From NCBI GenBank assembly GCA_002418835.1, contig DIEX01000011.1, forward strand, positions 93,284 to 157,283: DNA of 64,000 nucleotides, in the 5' to 3' direction. The notes beneath the pieces were generated by a model, which was not told the DNA's origin, ran no database searches, and saw nothing but the letters and a program-made list of their open reading frames with translations. Position 1 is the stretch's first letter, and the number at the start of each line of letters is the position of its first letter. Of the stretch, positions 60,096 through 64,000 are shown piece after piece. Position numbers and translations under genes: made by a program. Source of the stretch: Spirochaetia bacterium UBA5763 (GTDB lineage Bacteria > Spirochaetota > UBA4802 > UBA5550).

Positions 60096-60815
60096 ATGAA
60101 AGTCAGGTTTTATGACATGATAGATCTCTTCCTCTCATCAGAAAAGGAGAGAGTTGTTAAGGAGATTGAGAGACATACCAGGGGAACCCTTGAGGGCTTT
60201 GCTGAAACTATGGACAGGGTAAAGGGATCAGGATGGAAGATCGGTGAAGTCACTGAAGCAGACGGCAGGGCATACTATGAATCCCTTAAAGCAAAGAGCC
60301 GTGATATTGAGAGGGAGAAGCGTCTCCGGACGCTCCTCCGCTTCATGGCCTTTGCTAAAAGTGAAGGGTGGATAAAAGAACTGCCGTGGAAGGGACTCTT
60401 TCAGCAGAAGAGAGGCGGAGAGGGACACTTCAGGGTGAGTGAAAAGGATAGAGTAAAGCTCATTAAATCCCTTGAGAAGGAAGAGCCATCTGACTTTTGG
60501 AGACAAAGAGACAGGGCAATGCTTCTTCTGTTATTAACATACAGGCTGAGAAAGACAGAGATATCAAAGCTTGATGCAATAGACTATGATGGTGAAAGGG
60601 TTGCAGTCAGAACCTCTATGGAGTGGAGAAACAGGGATATTAAACTTGAGGGTAAAGTGAAAGAGGTCATTGACTCGTACTTAAGAAAACGAAGGGAACT
60701 TGATGAAGCCCCGGAGGAGAGAGGCCTCTTTATCGGATTCAAGAGAGGGAGAATCTCTCCGGGGATGGTTAACCTTATACTTAAAGAGTTTGTCAGGAGA
60801 GGAGGACTTGAATGA
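60096..60815 (+). CDS. Truncated tyrosine recombinase, catalytic C-terminus absent
   Basis: A 239-residue protein. Core-binding domain at ~1-100 and partial catalytic domain with the first Arg in LLTYRLRKTEISKLD. The K, HxxR, second His and Tyr motifs are not there, so it should be catalytically dead. It ends GMVNLILKEFVRRGGLE. Its last codon overlaps the next gene (ATGA). Could modulate the active recombinases or bind DNA with them. Confidence 0.75.
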   Translation: MKVRFYDMIDLFLSSEKERVVKEIERHTRGTLEGFAETMDRVKGSGWKIGEVTEADGRAYYESLKAKSRDIEREKRLRTLLRFMAFAKSEGWIKELPWKGLFQQKRGGEGHFRVSEKDRVKLIKSLEKEEPSDFWRQRDRAMLLLLLTYRLRKTEISKLDAIDYDGERVAVRTSMEWRNRDIKLEGKVKEVIDSYLRKRRELDEAPEERGLFIGFKRGRISPGMVNLILKEFVRRGGLE

Positions 60816-61717
60816 GAGACAAAAGAGCAGAACTTACAATCCACAATTATACATTAAATGAAATACAGAAAGGACTTAAGGCCGGGACAGTGAAGAGGAA
60901 GCTGAAGGATCTTGAGAAGCTTGGAGCCTTTGCAGAGGAGAGAGGAGCCACACTCCTCACAGTTACAGAGAAAGACATTAAAGAGTACCTTGAATCTGTT
61001 TCCGTCGATATATCAGCAAAGGAGTACAACGGGAAACTCTCAACCTTCAGATGCTTTTACAGGTTTCTTAAAGATGAGGGTGAGATACTTTTAAACCCTG
61101 CTTCCGAACTTAAAAGCATAACTGTGGAATATGAAGAGCACCTTGGGCTATTCACAGAAGATGAGATGAAAAGCATTCTTGAAGCAATACCTGGTAACCG
61201 TATCGGGATACGCGACAGGGGGATGCTGGAACTTCTCTATTCATCAGCACTGCGGATTAATGAACTTGTGTCCCTTGATGTTGATGATATAGATCTGACA
61301 CACCATGATGTCAGGGTGAGGCACGGGAAGAATGACAGGGAGAGAATTGTGCCTGTGGGTGAGAGGGCGGTAAAGGTGCTCTCCGCGTACCTTGCCATAC
61401 GGAGCCGGTTTATCCGTGGAGAGTACACAGAGGCACTATTCATTAATCTAAAGGGGAGAAGAATTACCGCTGAAAGCGTACGGAGAAGGATTCGGCAGTA
61501 CAAGAGGACAGGAGGTGTGGAGAGCCGCGGAACAGCCCACGCCTTCCGCCACAGCTGCGGGACACATATGTTAAAGAACGGGGCTCCTCTCCCGGCCATT
61601 CGTCGGCTCCTTGGGCACTCAAAGCTCACTGCAACAGAGAGATATACCCATGTGATGAGGGAGGATTTGAGAGAGATTCATAAGATGAGCCATCCCAGGG
61701 CGGAGATATTAGAATGA
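60812..61717 (+). CDS. Tyrosine recombinase (XerC/D-like), complete
   Basis: A 301-residue recombinase with a full catalytic set: Arg in SALRINELVSL, Lys in RHGKNDRERIVPV, HxxR in HAFRHS, His in LLGHSKL and Tyr in TERYTHV. Core-binding domain at ~1-100. Overlaps both neighbours by 4 nt. Part of the recombinase quartet. Confidence 0.9.
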   Translation: MRDKRAELTIHNYTLNEIQKGLKAGTVKRKLKDLEKLGAFAEERGATLLTVTEKDIKEYLESVSVDISAKEYNGKLSTFRCFYRFLKDEGEILLNPASELKSITVEYEEHLGLFTEDEMKSILEAIPGNRIGIRDRGMLELLYSSALRINELVSLDVDDIDLTHHDVRVRHGKNDRERIVPVGERAVKVLSAYLAIRSRFIRGEYTEALFINLKGRRITAESVRRRIRQYKRTGGVESRGTAHAFRHSCGTHMLKNGAPLPAIRRLLGHSKLTATERYTHVMREDLREIHKMSHPRAEILE

Positions 61718-62643
61718 GCATTGAGAAAGATCTTTATGAATATACTCTTCATGAAAAGGAGATGAAGCTTGCCCCTTCAACAGTTGATGACCATGAAAGG
61801 ACAATACTCCTCTTCCTTAACTTTATTAAAGCTGAATACCCTGAAGTTAAGGAGATAACCGACATCACAAAAGATATGATACGAAGCTACGGCATACACC
61901 TCACGTCAAGGAGGGACGCACGGGGGAAGACCATGAGCCGTGAGAGGAGGAGAAGACATATCACTAACCTTAAAGGGTTCTTTCTCTATCTGCAAAGGAT
62001 GGAGAGGATATATACAGATCCAATGACAGGAATATCAACACCTAAAGCCAGGGAGAGCATAGTTAAGGATATACTGACCATTGAGGAGATGGAGGTTTTG
62101 CTTAAAAACTGCACAGGGCATACAGTGCATTCTTTAAGGGACAGGGCGATACTTGAGCTTTTATATTCAACAGGGATACGGGCGATGGAGCTCTGCACAT
62201 TACATGTTGAGGATATTGACCTGGATGAGATGATTCTCTTTATTAAACAGGGGAAGGGATTAAAAGAGAGGTATGTGCCGTATGGCGAGTCAGCCAGGTA
62301 CTGGTTAGTGCGGTATATTGAGAAGGTGCGGCCGCTCATGTTAAGTGAAGGTGAAAACCTGTTATTCTGCACTCTGCGGGGGACACCGCTCACCCCTGAC
62401 AGCCTGCTATCTATGGTTAAAAAGAGGGCAAAAGCTTCAGGGATAGAGAAGAACATTACAACGCATACCTTCAGGCATTCATGCGCAGCTCATATGTTAA
62501 AAGGGCGTGCGGACATACGGTATGTACAGCAGCAGCTGGGGCACAGGAGCATAGGTACAACAGAGAGGTATTTGAAGGTGGAGATAACGGATCTCAAGGA
62601 GGTACACAGCAGGTGTCACCCCAGAGAGCGTGAGGAGGCATGA
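61714..62643 (+). CDS. Tyrosine recombinase (XerC/D-like), complete
   Basis: A 309-residue recombinase with Arg in STGIRAMELCTL, Lys in KQGKGLKERYVPY, HxxR in HTFRHSC, His in LGHRSIG and Tyr in TERYLKV. Translation is coupled to the previous recombinase by a 4-nt overlap. Followed ~90 nt later by an inverted repeat (62732-62815) of the kind also found in R1 and R2. It presumably catalyses integration or excision together with the preceding active gene. Confidence 0.9.
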   Translation: MSIEKDLYEYTLHEKEMKLAPSTVDDHERTILLFLNFIKAEYPEVKEITDITKDMIRSYGIHLTSRRDARGKTMSRERRRRHITNLKGFFLYLQRMERIYTDPMTGISTPKARESIVKDILTIEEMEVLLKNCTGHTVHSLRDRAILELLYSTGIRAMELCTLHVEDIDLDEMILFIKQGKGLKERYVPYGESARYWLVRYIEKVRPLMLSEGENLLFCTLRGTPLTPDSLLSMVKKRAKASGIEKNITTHTFRHSCAAHMLKGRADIRYVQQQLGHRSIGTTERYLKVEITDLKEVHSRCHPREREEA

Positions 62644-62731
62644 GGGGGCAAAGCGATCCGCAAAAGCAGAAAAGCTCCCTCAATACAACCTTCTCCCTTT
62701 TTTATTCTTCAAGTGAGCTTCGAGTCTGTCG

Positions 62732-62815
62732 GCTCTGTGGGGATGTGGGTAACCCTCGAAATTTAAAGAGGCGATGTCAGGTGCACCCGGCCGGTTATCC
62801 ATATCTCCACGGAGC
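62732..62815. repeat. Inverted repeat resembling the R1/R2 internal pair (opposite orientation)
   Basis: The left arm contains GGGGATGTGGGTAACCC and the right arm GGTTATCCATATCTCC, flanked by GCTCTG and GGAGC as further pairing. In reverse complement this gives GGAGATATGGATAACC then GGGTTACCCACATC, the order present in R1 and R2. Candidate recombinase binding site. Confidence 0.55.
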
Positions 62816-62871
62816 ATTTATTTTATTTATGAAAAATTACAGGATTTTAAATATTAAAAGGATTGATAAAT

Positions 62872-62889
62872 GATAGCATATATGCTATC
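62872..62889. promoter_or_regulatory. Palindromic operator upstream of hicAB
   Basis: GATAGCATATATGCTATC is a perfect 18-bp palindrome ending 9 bp before the HicA start codon. It shares GATAGC/GCTATC half-sites with the palindrome at 56917-56956. Could be bound by HicB or by the XRE regulator. Confidence 0.6.
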
Positions 62890-62898
62890 TTGAATATT

Positions 62899-63138
62899 AT
62901 GAACGAAAAAGAGATACTGAGTAATCCAAAGAACGTCAGTTTTCAGGATCTGCTAAAAATCTGTGAGAAGCACTTCGGGAAGCCGCGCATCAGGGGGAGC
63001 CACCATATATTTAAAACCCCCTGGCAGGGAGATCCGAGGATCAATATACAGAAGGACGGCAAGATGGCCAAGCCGTACCAGGTTAAAATGGTAAAACAGG
63101 CGTTAGAGAAGCTGGAGGCACAACATGAAGAGAAATAG
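62899..63138 (+). CDS. hicA: HicA-type mRNA interferase toxin
   Basis: About 79 residues from ATG 62899; the frame extends to 62863 but the palindrome overlaps that part. HicA signature: FQDLLKICEKHFGKPRIRGSHHIFKTP, with the catalytic His in GSHHIF, followed by PRINIQKDGKMAKPYQVKMVKQALEKL. Short basic dsRBD-like fold. Overlaps HicB by 14 nt. Arrests growth unless HicB neutralises it. Confidence 0.9.
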   Translation: MNEKEILSNPKNVSFQDLLKICEKHFGKPRIRGSHHIFKTPWQGDPRINIQKDGKMAKPYQVKMVKQALEKLEAQHEEK

Positions 63139-63457
63139 TCTGCTTGATAAATATACCTACAGGATTGAATGGTCAGAGGAGGACCAGGCACATATTGGAA
63201 GGTGCCTTGAGTTCCCTTCCCTGGCTGTTCACGGAAAGTCAGCTGAAGAAGCATTGAAAGAGATTGAGTATCTTGTTAATGAGACAATCAAATGGATGCA
63301 TGAGGAGAAAGAGGTAATTCCTGAGCCTTACGGGTTAAAGAAGTTTAAAGGTAACCTTACACTCCGCATTACACCGGAGATGCACAGATACCTTGCTATA
63401 CGTTCGGCTGAAGAGGGAGTGTCAATCAACCAGTATATTTTATCCAAGCTGTCATAG
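63125..63457 (+). CDS. hicB: HicB-type antitoxin (with RHH domain)
   Basis: A 110-residue protein. N-terminal partial RNase H-like domain (IEWSEEDQAHIGRCLEFPSL and HGKSAEEALKEIEYLV) and a C-terminal ribbon-helix-helix (LTLRITPEMHRYLAIRSAEE). Neutralises HicA and represses the operon. Ends just before R2. Confidence 0.9.
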   Translation: MKRNSLLDKYTYRIEWSEEDQAHIGRCLEFPSLAVHGKSAEEALKEIEYLVNETIKWMHEEKEVIPEPYGLKKFKGNLTLRITPEMHRYLAIRSAEEGVSINQYILSKLS

Positions 63458-63468
63458 ATATTCCGCTT

Positions 63469-64000
63469 TACCTTTCCCCCTTTCCGATAAGGCACATTAT
63501 GCCGCGCATGCTCCACATAATGTGTCCTTATCGTAAGTTGCAGGGCATCAAAGAAGCCTGAACTTATACCGCCCCGGCCCTGCAACGCGGGGTCAATTAC
63601 TGTTTGATAGAAACTCCACGGAACTCCCCCCTTCATGATGCGGAGATATGGATAACCCATTCATAGATCGCATAAATCAAATACATTAATGAATTATTCC
63701 ACCGTCTGAATATTCCCCGGCCGGGTTACCCACATCACCGCATCTTTACCGCTACGGCCGCATCCTTGGTTTTTTATTTAAAACGGGGTAAGGGGCGGAG
63801 CCCCTTAAAAAAACCCCGCAGGGGGCTCCCCCTGCAAGTGTGAAACGAAGTTTCACAATATGTCGATTATTCAATTGACATTAAAACACTATTATGCATT
63901 ACTTCAGGAATCGGACTTATACTGATCTTTGAAAGAAATTTTTCCCCGCGTGTATACCGGAAAATCCGTGAACAGGGAACCGGGTCAAGCCAGAAGACAA
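63469..64000 (+). repeat. Long direct repeat R2 (at least 532 bp, runs off the window)
   Basis: Same orientation as R1 (53497-53931) and 9.97 kb apart. R2 has a ~100-bp insertion at about 63767-63868 that is GC-rich and hairpin-prone (GGGGCGGAGCCCC; GTGAAACGAAGTTTCAC). The internal hairpin (63485-63533) and the 22-bp inverted repeat (63637-63658 with 63723-63744) are shared with R1. The repeat ends at the window edge, so what follows cannot be seen. Confidence 0.8.

Noticed and set aside
62640..62873. 77-residue open frame after the last recombinase
   Set aside because: It overlaps the inverted repeat at 62732-62815, lacks a ribosome binding site and has no recognisable sequence; it reads as a chance frame.
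1..64000. CRISPR array or rRNA/tRNA genes
   Set aside because: I found no regularly spaced short repeats with spacers and no recognisable tRNA or rRNA sequence; a tRNA scan was not possible here.

Overview
The window reads as a chromosomal piece of an anaerobic, double-membraned (Gram-negative) bacterium with low-to-moderate GC. The evidence is twin-arginine-exported oxidoreductases, lipoprotein-type multihaem c cytochromes, two selenocysteine formate dehydrogenases, a periplasmic-type [NiFe] hydrogenase, and an outer-membrane style protein. A FecR/adenylate-cyclase operon and large Ig-like repeat proteins recall spirochaetes. The periplasmic hydrogenase, formate dehydrogenase and c3-type cytochrome set recalls sulfate-reducer relatives (Desulfobacterota). 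No rRNA gene, tRNA gene or phylogenetic marker that I recognise is present, so the phylum is unresolved.

Region 1 (1-16.5 kb) is mixed housekeeping. It holds the end of a membrane protein, two cupins, an envelope or metal-stress operon (Spy/CpxP-like proteins, ECF sigma factor, anti-sigma-like protein), a 61-residue NrdD-like mini-protein, a sensor histidine kinase and a SNF2/RapA-type helicase. Then come an IS200-like RAYT transposase with its REP sequences, bacterioferritin, threonine aldolase, an rRNA methyltransferase, a Na+/proline symporter and a short-chain dehydrogenase. Region 2 (16.8-22.6 kb) is fatty-acid or acyl-CoA metabolism: acyl-CoA dehydrogenase, a CoA-transferase/GNAT fusion and an acyl-CoA ligase. 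Region 3 (22.7-29.3 kb) is a four-gene operon: Ig-like surface protein, membrane adenylate cyclase, FecR-type protein and an outer-membrane style protein.

Region 4 (29.8-48.5 kb) is an all-minus-strand block for anaerobic H2 and formate metabolism. It contains a tetrahaem cytochrome, a hydrogenase protease, hydrogenase small and large subunits, and a periplasmic Sec-formate dehydrogenase with its FeS subunit, pentahaem cytochrome and FdhE. A cytosolic NAD-linked Sec-formate dehydrogenase with a fused NuoE-NuoF diaphorase follows. FmdE, the ModABC molybdate transporter, a ModE-like regulator and a rhomboid protease complete the block. The parts fit one another: Mo uptake and Mo regulation next to two Mo/W enzymes, and c cytochromes beside the enzymes that would reduce them. 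In both formate dehydrogenases a single in-frame UGA interrupts the gene at the position where this family carries Sec.

Region 5 (50.5-64 kb) is accessory DNA and the most unusual part. It contains two orphan toxin-like C-terminal modules, each followed by a small gene that may be its immunity gene. Three toxin-antitoxin modules (BrnTA, a ParE type, HicAB) and a repressor-led membrane-protein operon are also present. A TOPRIM-like/AAA+ ATPase is followed by four consecutive tyrosine-recombinase-family genes. Repeats pervade the region: a perfect 95-bp direct repeat 2.8 kb apart, a diverged third copy, long direct repeats (435 bp and at least 532 bp) about 10 kb apart, and 22-bp inverted repeats near the recombinases. 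My leading hypothesis is an integrating or excising element of the recombinase-in-trio kind that also carries, or has inserted into, a toxin/immunity cassette array. This is inferred from reading the sequence and has not been tested by database search.
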